From the NCBI GenBank assembly GCA_018694455.1, contig JABHNP010000393.1, forward strand, positions 1 through 7,464: a stretch of 7,464 bases of DNA. Reading direction: 5' to 3'. The position numbers were made by a program, and so were the translations under genes. This document shows positions 1-6,656 of this stretch, in pieces. This stretch comes from Planctomycetaceae bacterium (GTDB taxonomy: Bacteria > Planctomycetota > Planctomycetia > Pirellulales > UBA1268). Under the pieces are notes generated by a model. It did no database searches and was not told the DNA's origin. It worked only from the letters and a program-made list of their open reading frames with translations. Positions within the stretch are counted from its first letter, which is position 1. Every line of letters begins with the position of its first letter.

Positions 1-926
1 ATCGTGTTTCGAACTCTTGTGCCAGCGTCATACGTCTCAAAGAATGAAAGATCTGCGGCCCCGGGGGTGTCAGTTCGTTCGTGGAGGGGAGGCCAGTTTC
101 CCCAGGCGGTTGTGAGCCCTGGCTGAAATTTCAGCATTCCCCGCCCTGGGAGAAAGTTTCTTTCAGCCGCCCATTTCTCAAAAGATTGATGCACACTGCC
201 TGGTGTTTCATGCATTCGGAACCAGCGGCTGCGATCCAATTGAGATGTTCCGTTGAGGAGTAGTTCATGGTCAGTATCTATCGTGATGGATACTCGTACC
301 CGAGGGAACTCAGACCCAAGGTCACGATAGGGGATTGTGTCGAATGTTGTTGCGATCGGGCTTTGGGCAATAAAAATGACGTTATTGACCGTGCATGATG
401 TTTCTGGATCTTTCAGGAAGAACTGAATTTTCATCCGATCGGATGGCTGTTCAGAAAGAGGGACTGAGGGCATCTGAACCCGATAGAAGTCTTCCACCTG
501 CTGGCTACGAGGCGGCGCTTTATCTGGAGAAAACGGAAGCACATAAATCTTTTCGATTTGATCAAGATTGCTTCCGCGAAACGCTAGGTGACGGAAGAAC
601 ACCGCGATTCTTTCGGCACCTTGTGGGAGGAGAAGCTCATCGCCATTGTGGATAATTCGGGAAGGCTCAAAAAATGTGAGCTCCTTGAGCCCCTGTCCCT
701 GGCCTGTTTCCCGATAGGTCGCTTCTCGTTCTTTTACGAAATCTTGAAAAAGATAACTGTGTGCAGCTTTTCGCTGCTGACCTTCTTCGCTCAGAGTCTG
801 GCCCGCTACCTTCGATGAGTTCCCAAACAATACGGAGCAGGTAAGAAACAACAGGAGGAACCGATAGAGAGGTGGCACGCCCTGGCGACTTGAAAGGATT
901 GTGCGGTCACTTGTTGATTTGGGCAT
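1..926 (-). CDS. Exported protein of unknown function, possible glycoside hydrolase (partial, C-terminus beyond left edge)
   Basis: The frame is open for 308 codons from an ATG at 926-924 to the window edge, with no stop. The start lies inside the 3' end of the sulfatase gene (20-bp overlap, different frame), so translation is probably coupled; I see no good Shine-Dalgarno. Residues 1-21 are polar and basic. Residues 22-35 form a hydrophobic core (YRFLLLFLTCSVLF) followed by KVAGQ, which fits a signal peptide with a long n-region. A GTG at codon 17 (878) is an alternative start and would give a more usual signal length. The mature part alternates charged and hydrophobic stretches, as in a beta-rich domain (about 85-225). 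It then changes to an aromatic-rich segment with DRSRWFRMHETPG (231-243), FLPGRGMLKFQPG (258-270) and WGNWPP (275-280). That segment could be the start of a (beta/alpha)-barrel catalytic domain of an agarase- or GH39-like enzyme. This family guess is weak; that the frame is a real gene is well supported. Confidence 0.82.
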   Translation of the reverse strand, partial: MPKSTSDRTILSSRQGVPPLYRFLLLFLTCSVLFGNSSKVAGQTLSEEGQQRKAAHSYLFQDFVKEREATYRETGQGQGLKELTFFEPSRIIHNGDELLLPQGAERIAVFFRHLAFRGSNLDQIEKIYVLPFSPDKAPPRSQQVEDFYRVQMPSVPLSEQPSDRMKIQFFLKDPETSCTVNNVIFIAQSPIATTFDTIPYRDLGSEFPRVRVSITIDTDHELLLNGTSQLDRSRWFRMHETPGSVHQSFEKWAAERNFLPGRGMLKFQPGLTTAWGNWPPLHERTDTPGAADLSFFETYDAGTRVRNT

Positions 927-2340
927 TGCTTAGTCGCTGCTGAAGTTGTGTCGTGAGTGATTTCTTTGTTGTCTGAAAGTCTGACTGATCAGCTAGGTTT
1001 GTGAATTGAAGCGGGTCATGTTCCATGTCGTACAGTTCTTCGGTGCCATCCTTGTAATGCATGAATGCCCATTTTGGTGTGCGTATGGCCTGTCCCAAGT
1101 TGTTGGCTTCCCCCTTGTGGTGTAACGATAGGGCGCTGGTGCGTACAGATTGAGAGGGGTCTTCAAGGATAGGAACGAGGCTCTTTCCCTGAACGTCAGA
1201 AGGTGTCTTGATGTGTGTCAGGTCTGTGAGTGTTGGGAAAATATCAACCAACTCAACAAGCGACTGAGTTCTTCCTGATGGCATGCGCGGCGATGCGATT
1301 ATGAGAGGAACGCGTGTGACTTCTTCGTGAAAATTGGATTTCTGCCAAAACCCATGTTCTCCAAGATGGTAGCCATGGTCACTGCAGAAGACGATTGCCG
1401 TAGAGTCTCGGAGACCAGCTTGATCGAGTTCATCGAGAATACGGCCGACCTGTGTGTCCATGAACTCAACGGTTGCGTAATAGCCGGCCCACATCCGTCG
1501 TTGGTTGTCCGGGTACTTCCCAATTGGATTGTTGTCATTTCGAGTCTTAGCAAGGCCCGCTTTGGGTATATCGCTGATATCATTCTCTACAGCCTCTGGA
1601 AGAGTCATCGTGTCCCATGGATAATGATCGAAAAAATCTTGTGGGGCAACATTTGGATAATGAGGTCGAACAAATCCAACAGCAAGGAACATGTTTTGAT
1701 CACGATGTTCTTTGAGAAGTTCAATCGCCTTCGTTGCAGACTTTGAATCGGGCTGGTCTGATCCGTCTCCGTTGTAGCGTACGGTCACAAACATGCGATG
1801 GGGCATGCGGGTTGACTGCCTGTTTTCGAGCGCATCTGTAAAAATATTGAGATTCAGACACGCGTAGTGGCCTGGAGTATGCGCCTCGAGACCGGCCGAA
1901 TTAAAACGTTCATCCCAAGAAGACGGTACGTCATTGCCGTCGGTGCCGGCGATGATGTCACCTGGTACCCGCATGTGGTAGATCTTGCCGACTCGGGCGG
2001 AGTGCCACCCAGCCTCACGAAAACATTGCCCAAGATTTGTTGTCCCTTCGCCCTGATACCGGCTGAACATGAAAGATGTTCGTGAAGGCGCGCACCACAG
2101 TCCCTGGCAGTATGCATTTTCAAAGACCATGCCTTCTTTGGCAAGGCGGTCGATATTTGGAGTTTTGCACAAGGTGTTTCCATAGCATCCCAGAGCGCTT
2201 GCCTTCAAGTCGTCTGAAACCAGGAAAAGAACGTGCTGGATTTTATGTGAATCTGATGGATCTGCTTTGGCGTCAGTACTACGAGCAAATGGCGTGGTGA
2301 AGCAGAGTAAGGTCAATAGGGTGAATATCATTGGTCGCAT
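907..2340 (-). CDS. Secreted sulfatase, iduronate-2-sulfatase-like (sulfatase family S1)
   Basis: This 477-residue type I sulfatase hydrolyses sulfate esters, probably on a polysaccharide, outside the cytoplasm. Residues 1-20 are a signal peptide (hydrophobic IFTLLTLLCF core). The catalytic signature is C83-A-P-S-R87, where Cys83 would be oxidised to formylglycine. Other expected active-site residues are present: D43-D44 for the metal, K119 and H122 in VGKIYH, H227 in RPHYP, D321-H322 in SDHGYHLGEHG, and K334. The RPHYP and LGEHGFWQKSNFHEE regions resemble human iduronate-2-sulfatase and the bacterial S1_7-like group. The C-terminal ELYDMEHDPLQFTNLA stretch is the usual small-domain motif. 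Length is normal and no key residue is missing. The start is 3 bp after the stop of the SGNH gene, with no strong ribosome site; a second ATG lies at codon 4. Its 3' end overlaps the next gene, so the three genes form one transcription unit. A cytoplasmic or membrane formylglycine-generating enzyme must be encoded elsewhere. The exact substrate cannot be read from sequence. Confidence 0.96.
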   Translation of the reverse strand: MRPMIFTLLTLLCFTTPFARSTDAKADPSDSHKIQHVLFLVSDDLKASALGCYGNTLCKTPNIDRLAKEGMVFENAYCQGLWCAPSRTSFMFSRYQGEGTTNLGQCFREAGWHSARVGKIYHMRVPGDIIAGTDGNDVPSSWDERFNSAGLEAHTPGHYACLNLNIFTDALENRQSTRMPHRMFVTVRYNGDGSDQPDSKSATKAIELLKEHRDQNMFLAVGFVRPHYPNVAPQDFFDHYPWDTMTLPEAVENDISDIPKAGLAKTRNDNNPIGKYPDNQRRMWAGYYATVEFMDTQVGRILDELDQAGLRDSTAIVFCSDHGYHLGEHGFWQKSNFHEEVTRVPLIIASPRMPSGRTQSLVELVDIFPTLTDLTHIKTPSDVQGKSLVPILEDPSQSVRTSALSLHHKGEANNLGQAIRTPKWAFMHYKDGTEELYDMEHDPLQFTNLADQSDFQTTKKSLTTQLQQRLSNAQINK

Positions 2341-2343
2341 GAG

Positions 2344-3138
2344 TCAGTTACCCGCGGCTTTCTTTTGGAGAACATGCATGATGACGTCAGCAACATCGTT
2401 GCCGAGTTTTTCAGAGCCTTCTTTTGTGAAGTGCACATTTCCATTTGGGAGCATTAAGGTTTCCATGTTCGGCTTTACCGAACCATACATGTCGTGTATT
2501 GCAATACCGTGTTCTGTCATGATCTGCTTGGCGATGTCGTTGTAGGCGGCAGCGTCCCCTTCAACTCGCCCCTTTGATCCGGCGGGTACAGGAGTCGTGT
2601 TTCGCCAAATAAGAAGAGCGCCTGTCTTTTTGAGATCAGAAACAAGCTGCTTCAGATTCTTTCCATATTCTTCAGGTGGTACCTGCTGATGGTTTTTGGG
2701 GTCTTCTGGATCTGTAAGGTTTTCACCGTCTGGGCCGAGATACTTCAGGTCATGGAGTCCCCAGTTGAAGTGGATGACATCCCAGTCCGCATCACCAAGC
2801 CATTGCGACAAGCCCTCTAGCCCTCGAGTGGTTGGTCCACAGTTTGTGAGTGGCCGGTGGACATTCGCCTTGCCACGAAGGGCATTACGAGCGGGGACCG
2901 TATACCCAATAGAAATCGAATCACCAATGAGTAAGACCCGAGGCAGGCCTTTGATGTCCTCAACGGGTATCATGGCAGGATTTTTTGGACGTTGGCTTCG
3001 TTTTGTTGTTTTTGCCTGGTTTTGTGTTGAGCGTTTTTGAGGTGCGGTGTCAGCCTCGGCTTGGTGTGCGCTCGAACCAGCAAGGAGTGATGCAAGAAAC
3101 AGGCTGGTAATGAAGAGGCTGCATAAATTGTGTCGCAT
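2344..3138 (-). CDS. Secreted SGNH/GDSL-family hydrolase (probable carbohydrate esterase)
   Basis: The product has 264 residues from the ATG at 3138-3136. An upstream in-frame ATG at 3258 would add 40 residues, but I prefer 3138. It places a signal peptide right at the N-terminus (MRHNLCSLFITSLFLASLLA, then SAHQAEA), and AGAAGG at 3154-3149 is 10 bases upstream. Residues about 30-60 are a low-complexity linker rich in K, Q, T and P. Block I is LLIGDSISIG, with nucleophile Ser74. Block II is the glycine in GPTTRG (about 101-106). Block III is NWGLHD (125-130), in place of the usual GxND. Block V is NGNVHFTKEG, with catalytic His236. The Asp normally three residues before that His is Gly, with Asn at positions -2 and -4. 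The family removes acyl groups from sugars or lipids; next to a sulfatase, glycan deacetylation is the likely role. First gene of the minus-strand operon, with only 3 bp to the sulfatase. Confidence 0.92.
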   Translation of the reverse strand: MRHNLCSLFITSLFLASLLAGSSAHQAEADTAPQKRSTQNQAKTTKRSQRPKNPAMIPVEDIKGLPRVLLIGDSISIGYTVPARNALRGKANVHRPLTNCGPTTRGLEGLSQWLGDADWDVIHFNWGLHDLKYLGPDGENLTDPEDPKNHQQVPPEEYGKNLKQLVSDLKKTGALLIWRNTTPVPAGSKGRVEGDAAAYNDIAKQIMTEHGIAIHDMYGSVKPNMETLMLPNGNVHFTKEGSEKLGNDVADVIMHVLQKKAAGN

Positions 3139-3148
3139 TGGTGGAAAG

Positions 3149-3154
3149 CCTTCT
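3149..3154 (-). promoter_or_regulatory. Ribosome binding site supporting the SGNH hydrolase start at 3138
   Basis: On the minus strand this reads AGAAGG, ending 10 bases before the ATG at 3138. Together with the signal peptide beginning at that ATG, it argues against the longer start at 3258, which would put coding sequence into the AT-rich divergent spacer. Confidence 0.5.
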
Positions 3155-3239
3155 ATGAAGTAGGGGGCTGTTGTACTGGATTGTTGAGAGAAACCACGCA
3201 TTCGAATGACGGTGTTACGGATCGTGGGCATTCCATTGA

Positions 3240-3270
3240 TTGGTAAGCGTAATATCACAATCTTTATAAT
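3240..3270 (+). promoter_or_regulatory. Candidate promoter for the FG-GAP protein gene
   Basis: A perfect TATAAT lies at 3265-3270 inside an AT-rich stretch (3249-3282). A TTGGTA at 3240-3245 is a partial match to the -35 consensus, 19 bases upstream. The -10 match is strong; the -35 match and long spacing are weak. The element sits 114 bases before the ATG at 3384 in the divergent spacer (3139-3383). I could not find an equally good promoter on the opposite strand for the SGNH operon. The rest of the spacer shows no other recognisable feature. Confidence 0.35.
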
Positions 3271-3383
3271 ATAAGATTTTAATGCGTGGGGTGTAGTCTA
3301 TTACAGGCTCATTGTTGTTTGCATTTTGAATAGCAGAGTACGTCGAACGTGGCGTTTGCATTTATGCTGGTATTGGAGAAAAG

Positions 3384-4628
3384 ATGAAGCTCTTTCAGAA
3401 CATGGTGTCTGTGCAGGCCGGTCTTGTTTTATTGTGTCTTGCTGGACCATGCGTTGCACAATCGCCAAAGAACCAAGCGGCACCAAAGAAGCAGCCGGTG
3501 CCGAAGAAACGAAAAGCACCGAAGAAGCTTCGGTTTCGAATGCAACAACTTCATGAAGATTTCAATGAAGGCTGCGCTGTTGGCGACATCAATAATGATG
3601 GTCACATCGATGTGACTGCAGGTGCTTTCTGTTATATGGGACCAGATATGAAGCAGCATCCTTTGCGCCGGTTGCTACCCTTTCGAGATGACTATATGGA
3701 AAATAACGGGGAGCATCTTGTCGATGTAAATAATGACGGTTGGCTTGATGTTGTGTCGGGGTCATTTATGCAGCCGGAGCTCTTCTGGTATGAAAATCCT
3801 GGGACGACAACTCCGAAAGATGATTGGTGGAATGTTCACAGACTTGTAAATACCGAGCAGACGCACAATGAGAATACACGGCTGCATGATCTTGATGGTG
3901 ATGGTATTGGCGAGGTGGTGATTGATAGCTGGAATGAAAAAAATCCAATGGTGGCTTGGAAGATTGAGCCAGGTCACGATCCATCAGTGTCAAAAGTGGT
4001 CATTGGTCCGGCTGGCAGTGGTATTTCGAATGGTCATGGTATTGGTTTCGGTGACGTGAATGGTGATGGTCTTGAAGATGTCATTTTTAAGAACGGGTGG
4101 TATGAAAGGCCAGCACGTGATGCCATGACGACGCCATGGACGCATCATGCAGACTGGTCGTGGGATCATGCTGGGTCGCCCATGCTCTCAGTTGATTTGA
4201 ATAACGATGGGAAAACTGACGTGATTTGGGGAGATGGTCATAACTATGGTCTGTACTGGATGGAGCAGCGAGAGCCTGCTGCCGATGGTTCAACCAATTG
4301 GAAAATTCATACGATTGATAAAAAGTTTTCTCAGCCACATACGATGGCGTGGGCTGATATGGATGGTGATGGCAGGCCAGAGCTCATTACAGGCAAACGG
4401 GTCAAAGCACACTCAGGAAAAGACCCGGGTGGTTTGGAAGATCCGGTTGTGTTGATCTACTCATGGAATCCGGAGACGCTGAAGTTCACAAAAAACGAAA
4501 TCCATCGGGGAGAGGCCGGCGTTGGACTTCAGGTTCGCATTGCTGATCTCAATGCTGACGGTCGTCCCGACATTGTGGCAGCTGGAAAAAGCGGCACACA
4601 CATACTTTGGAACGAGGGTGTGCGATAG
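3384..4628 (+). CDS. Exported FG-GAP/VCBS repeat protein, predicted seven-bladed beta-propeller
   Basis: The product has 414 residues. GGAG at 3375-3378, five bases before the ATG, supports the start. Residues 1-26 are a signal peptide (hydrophobic core GLVLLCLAG, then CVAQ). Next comes a Pro/Lys-rich basic linker (about 27-49, repeated PKK). Seven calcium-binding-type D-x-[N/D]-x-D-G-x-x-[D/E] loops follow at residues 68-76, 114-122, 169-177, 224-232, 271-279, 325-333 and 388-396. Spacing is 46-63 residues, one per blade, as expected for FG-GAP/VCBS propellers of the integrin-alpha type. Aromatic strand motifs recur after the loops: FWYENPG, NGWYERP, YGLYWMEQ and HILWNEG. No separate catalytic domain is attached. 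The family usually binds ligands or carbohydrates at the surface. The WYENP-type blades also resemble the propeller of aldos-2-ulose dehydratase, so an enzymatic role cannot be excluded. Divergent from the sulfatase operon. The fold is confident; the function is not known. Confidence 0.93.
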   Translation: MKLFQNMVSVQAGLVLLCLAGPCVAQSPKNQAAPKKQPVPKKRKAPKKLRFRMQQLHEDFNEGCAVGDINNDGHIDVTAGAFCYMGPDMKQHPLRRLLPFRDDYMENNGEHLVDVNNDGWLDVVSGSFMQPELFWYENPGTTTPKDDWWNVHRLVNTEQTHNENTRLHDLDGDGIGEVVIDSWNEKNPMVAWKIEPGHDPSVSKVVIGPAGSGISNGHGIGFGDVNGDGLEDVIFKNGWYERPARDAMTTPWTHHADWSWDHAGSPMLSVDLNNDGKTDVIWGDGHNYGLYWMEQREPAADGSTNWKIHTIDKKFSQPHTMAWADMDGDGRPELITGKRVKAHSGKDPGGLEDPVVLIYSWNPETLKFTKNEIHRGEAGVGLQVRIADLNADGRPDIVAAGKSGTHILWNEGVR

Positions 4629-4649
4629 AGCTGTTCATTTGAGTGGGTG

Positions 4650-4679
4650 CACGCCGTCGAGGTGACGCCGTGGCTTTTT
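4650..4679 (+). terminator. Possible intrinsic terminator after the FG-GAP gene
   Basis: CACGCCGTC (4650-4658) can pair with GACGCCGTG (4664-4672) across a 5-base loop, with one C-C mismatch in the middle. The stem is followed, after two bases, by five T (4675-4679). It begins 22 bases after the stop codon. The mismatch and short T-run make it a weak terminator. The remainder of the 4629-4813 gap shows no gene and no clear promoter. Confidence 0.35.
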
Positions 4680-4801
4680 CTAGAGGGTATCGGAAGGCGA
4701 CCGACTGTTGTAGGCGGACGAGGCGTTTGCATAAATACCGTTGACCATCTTATCCTTAGGTCGTTGAGTGAGGATGTTTGATTCCTATTTTTTCACAATT
4801 C

Positions 4802-4807
4802 AGAGGA
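4802..4807 (+). promoter_or_regulatory. Ribosome binding site deciding the start of the DUF1080 gene
   Basis: AGAGGA ends 6 bases before the ATG at 4814 and only 3 bases before the adjacent ATG at 4811. The second ATG therefore has better spacing. Both lie in the same frame and differ by a single Met. Confidence 0.5.
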
Positions 4808-4813
4808 TTTATG

Positions 4814-5503
4814 ATGCAGCGTTCCTTCCTTGTGTTCACCACCGTTTTCTTAAGCACGTCCCTTGCCTTGGCTGGCGAATGGGTTTCACTGAGTAGTGGA
4901 GACTCACTTGATGGGTGGGAAAAGCTTGGCGGTGGCGCAACCTACGTTTCGAAAGATGGTGTGATCACCGGAACGACCGGAGAAGGCAAGAATACTTTTC
5001 TCACTCGTGGTCCTTACAGCGATTTTGATTTGGAATTTGATGTTCGTTGTGACCCTAAGTTGAACTCAGGTGTTCAGGTCAGAAGCCACCAATATGCCGA
5101 AGAGACACCGCAGGAATCCAAGCCCGACCGAATGCGTGAAAAAGGCGAGGTCTACGGCTATCAATGTGAGATCCGCGAAACGACCAACGGAGAGAATGGG
5201 TGCTCCGGAAACTTTTGGGACGAAGGTCGGCGAACACGCTGGCTCGACACAGCCGTGAATGCCGACGATAAGCAGGCCGTTTACAAGCCGGGTGAATGGA
5301 ATCGGTTTCGGATCATTGCCCAGGGCGACCGAATTCGCAGCTTCGTGAATGGGACTGCCGTTGCGGACTATCGAGATGATCGAGATGCTTCCGGATTCAT
5401 TGGCCTCCAGGTCCATGCAATCAAGAAAGGGACTGGCCCCTACAGTGTTGCTTGGAAAAATATTCGTATCCGAGAGCTCGATAAGGATGGAAAGATCGAT
5501 TGA
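4814..5503 (+). CDS. Secreted DUF1080 protein (3-keto-disaccharide hydrolase family, LamG-like fold)
   Basis: The product has 229 residues, the usual size for a single-domain DUF1080 (PF06439) protein. The start is one of two adjacent ATGs (4811, 4814); spacing from AGAGGA favours 4814. An in-frame TTG at 4778 has no support. Residues 1-20 are a signal peptide ending LALAG|EW. The family pattern runs through the whole protein: an opening SGDSLDGW, then NSGVQVRS, then YGYQCEI, where the family typically has a GYEVQI-like strand. Near the C-terminus come GEWNRFRIIAQGDRI, FVNGTAVADY, GFIGLQVHA and the closing AWKNIRIREL strand. Family members adopt a concanavalin-like jelly roll. Characterised members act on 3-keto-glycosides or related sugars outside the cytoplasm; for this one the substrate is unknown. 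Family members are often found near Gfo/Idh/MocA oxidoreductases, as here two genes downstream. The gaps of 185 and 196 bp on either side suggest separate transcription. Confidence 0.94.
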   Translation: MQRSFLVFTTVFLSTSLALAGEWVSLSSGDSLDGWEKLGGGATYVSKDGVITGTTGEGKNTFLTRGPYSDFDLEFDVRCDPKLNSGVQVRSHQYAEETPQESKPDRMREKGEVYGYQCEIRETTNGENGCSGNFWDEGRRTRWLDTAVNADDKQAVYKPGEWNRFRIIAQGDRIRSFVNGTAVADYRDDRDASGFIGLQVHAIKKGTGPYSVAWKNIRIRELDKDGKID

Positions 5504-5565
5504 TCTTTGGCGAGTGATGATTTCAACATGATTGGTTGAAAGACAACGTGAAAGATCTATCACTC
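5491..5565. repeat. Cluster of perfect 7-bp inverted repeats at the 3' end of the DUF1080 gene
   Basis: AAAGATC (5491-5497) and GATCTTT (5502-5508) flank a 4-base loop that includes the start of the stop codon (5501-5503). GAGTGAT (5512-5518) pairs with ATCACTC (5559-5565) and encloses a second hairpin, TTTCAAC (5521-5527) with GTTGAAA (5535-5541). All three stems are perfect over 7 bp but AT-rich, and no T-run follows. They could form a 3' mRNA structure protecting the transcript or weakly ending transcription. The rest of the gap to 5699 shows nothing recognisable. Confidence 0.35.
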
Positions 5566-5683
5566 AAACACTGACTCAAAGAGACCGCAGCTTGCCAATT
5601 AGTCTTCCACCGATCACTCGTCGCGAGGGCTATACACTGTAGTCTTTGGTTGTTGGACCGTTCGGCCTCTATCACATTTACTT

Positions 5684-5688
5684 GGAGG
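5684..5688 (+). promoter_or_regulatory. Ribosome binding site deciding the start of the metallophosphoesterase gene
   Basis: GGAGG lies 11 bases before the ATG at 5700. A possible in-frame TTG start at 5646 lies upstream of this site and would place residues without any family similarity ahead of the export signal, so 5700 is preferred. Confidence 0.55.
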
Positions 5689-5699
5689 CTTTTTCAGCT

Positions 5700-6590
5700 A
5701 TGCCTGGTTTTTTTTACGAACCGATCGACCGCAAGAAATTCTTCAGGGCTTCAGGTGTGTTGACGGCAACTGCTCTCATGTCTCGTACGCTCAACGCGAA
5801 TCAGAAAACGGATGAGTCCAGTCAGGTACGCATCGCACTCCTGTCCGACACGCATATTCCTGCAGATGTGAATGAAGCGTATCGAGGTTTTCGTCCAGCT
5901 GAGAATTTGAGGGTAGTTGTAGCGCACGTCGCTGAGTCTGCTCCAGCTGCCGCTCTCATCAATGGTGACGCAGCACGCCTGGCTGGTTCAGAGGCAGACT
6001 ATCGTGAGCTGAAGTCGTTGCTGCAGCCCCTCGCTCACAAAACACCGATTCATATCGGGTTGGGCAATCACGACGACCGGCGCAATTTTTTCAAAATCTT
6101 TCCTGCAACAAAGAAATCGACAGTGAAGGGAAAGCATGTTTCGATTTTTGAAGCAGCCGGGACACGCTTTATCGTTTTGGATTCGTTGCTGTACGTAAAC
6201 AAAGTCGCGGGCCTACTCGGAAAATCCACACGAACTTGGATGAAGAATTACCTCGATCGAGCAGAAAAAAGACCAACACTATTTTTCGTCCATCACACAC
6301 TTGGAGATGGAGACGGCGACTTGCTCGATTTCAATCGCTTTTTCGAAATCGTCAGCCCACACAAACATGTCAAAGCGATCTTTTACGGGCATTCCCATCG
6401 GTATCATGTTGAGCAGAAAGATCATATCTATCTCATCAACCAGCCTGCGCTTGGTTACAACTTCAACGATAACGAACCTGTTGGATGGCTCGACGCAACC
6501 TTTTCGCCACAAGGAGTCGACCTGACGTTGCGGGCAATTGCAGGAAACAAGAAAGGCAACGAAGAAACAAAATCGATTGCCTGGGCGTGA
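5700..6590 (+). CDS. Exported calcineurin-like metallophosphoesterase
   Basis: The product has 296 residues from the ATG at 5700, with GGAGG 11 bases upstream. It hydrolyses a phosphomono- or diester with a two-metal centre. All family (PF00149) signatures are present in order: D50-x-H52 in LLSDTHIP, G-D90 in INGDAA, G-N123-H124-D in LGNHDD, H198-H199 in FFVHHTLG, and G-H231-S-H233 in FYGHSH. Spacing resembles the CpdA-type cyclic-nucleotide phosphodiesterase group, though many planctomycete members have unknown substrates. The N-terminus reads DRKKFFRASGVLTATAL, a twin-arginine-like export signal with Arg-Lys instead of Arg-Arg, followed by a hydrophobic stretch. Export as a folded, metal-loaded protein is therefore likely but not certain. 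No transmembrane segment is visible elsewhere. It is spaced 196 bp from the DUF1080 gene and 175 bp from the oxidoreductase gene, so co-transcription is doubtful. It could release phosphate from substrates in the same compartment; that is inference. Confidence 0.93.
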   Translation: MPGFFYEPIDRKKFFRASGVLTATALMSRTLNANQKTDESSQVRIALLSDTHIPADVNEAYRGFRPAENLRVVVAHVAESAPAAALINGDAARLAGSEADYRELKSLLQPLAHKTPIHIGLGNHDDRRNFFKIFPATKKSTVKGKHVSIFEAAGTRFIVLDSLLYVNKVAGLLGKSTRTWMKNYLDRAEKRPTLFFVHHTLGDGDGDLLDFNRFFEIVSPHKHVKAIFYGHSHRYHVEQKDHIYLINQPALGYNFNDNEPVGWLDATFSPQGVDLTLRAIAGNKKGNEETKSIAWA

Positions 6591-6638
6591 CAGCCCGTGT
6601 CAATTCGTGTTGGAACTTGTATTTTTCATCAACACATG

Positions 6639-6652
6639 CAGGCTTCAGCCTG
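6639..6652. repeat. Short perfect palindrome after the metallophosphoesterase gene
   Basis: CAGGCT and AGCCTG are separated by two bases. In RNA this would be a 5-bp stem with a 4-base loop. It lies 49 bases after the stop codon and has no T-run on either side, so it is a poor intrinsic terminator. It may be a dispersed genomic palindrome or a weak stabilising hairpin. Confidence 0.3.
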
Positions 6653-6656
6653 AATC

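Noticed and set aside
81..818. Three plus-strand open frames of 60-86 codons (81-263, 395-655, 588-818)
   Set aside because: They lie opposite the uninterrupted 308-codon minus-strand frame, have no family features and overlap one another, so they are shadows.
1327..1746. 139-codon plus-strand frame
   Set aside because: It lies entirely antisense to the conserved core of the sulfatase, whose motifs are intact.
3139..3258. Longer N-terminus for the SGNH hydrolase (ATG at 3258)
   Set aside because: It would put 40 non-family residues before a well-formed signal peptide; the ATG at 3138 has a ribosome site and begins the signal.
5066..5563. 165-codon minus-strand frame
   Set aside because: It is antisense to the DUF1080 gene, which carries clear family motifs; the antisense protein has no recognisable features.
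5646..5699. TTG start giving 18 extra residues on the metallophosphoesterase
   Set aside because: GGAGG at 5684-5688 points to the ATG at 5700, and the extension precedes the Tat-like signal without similarity to anything expected.
6639..6652. CAGGCT-TC-AGCCTG as an intrinsic terminator
   Set aside because: The stem is short and no T-run follows on either strand; kept only as a palindrome.
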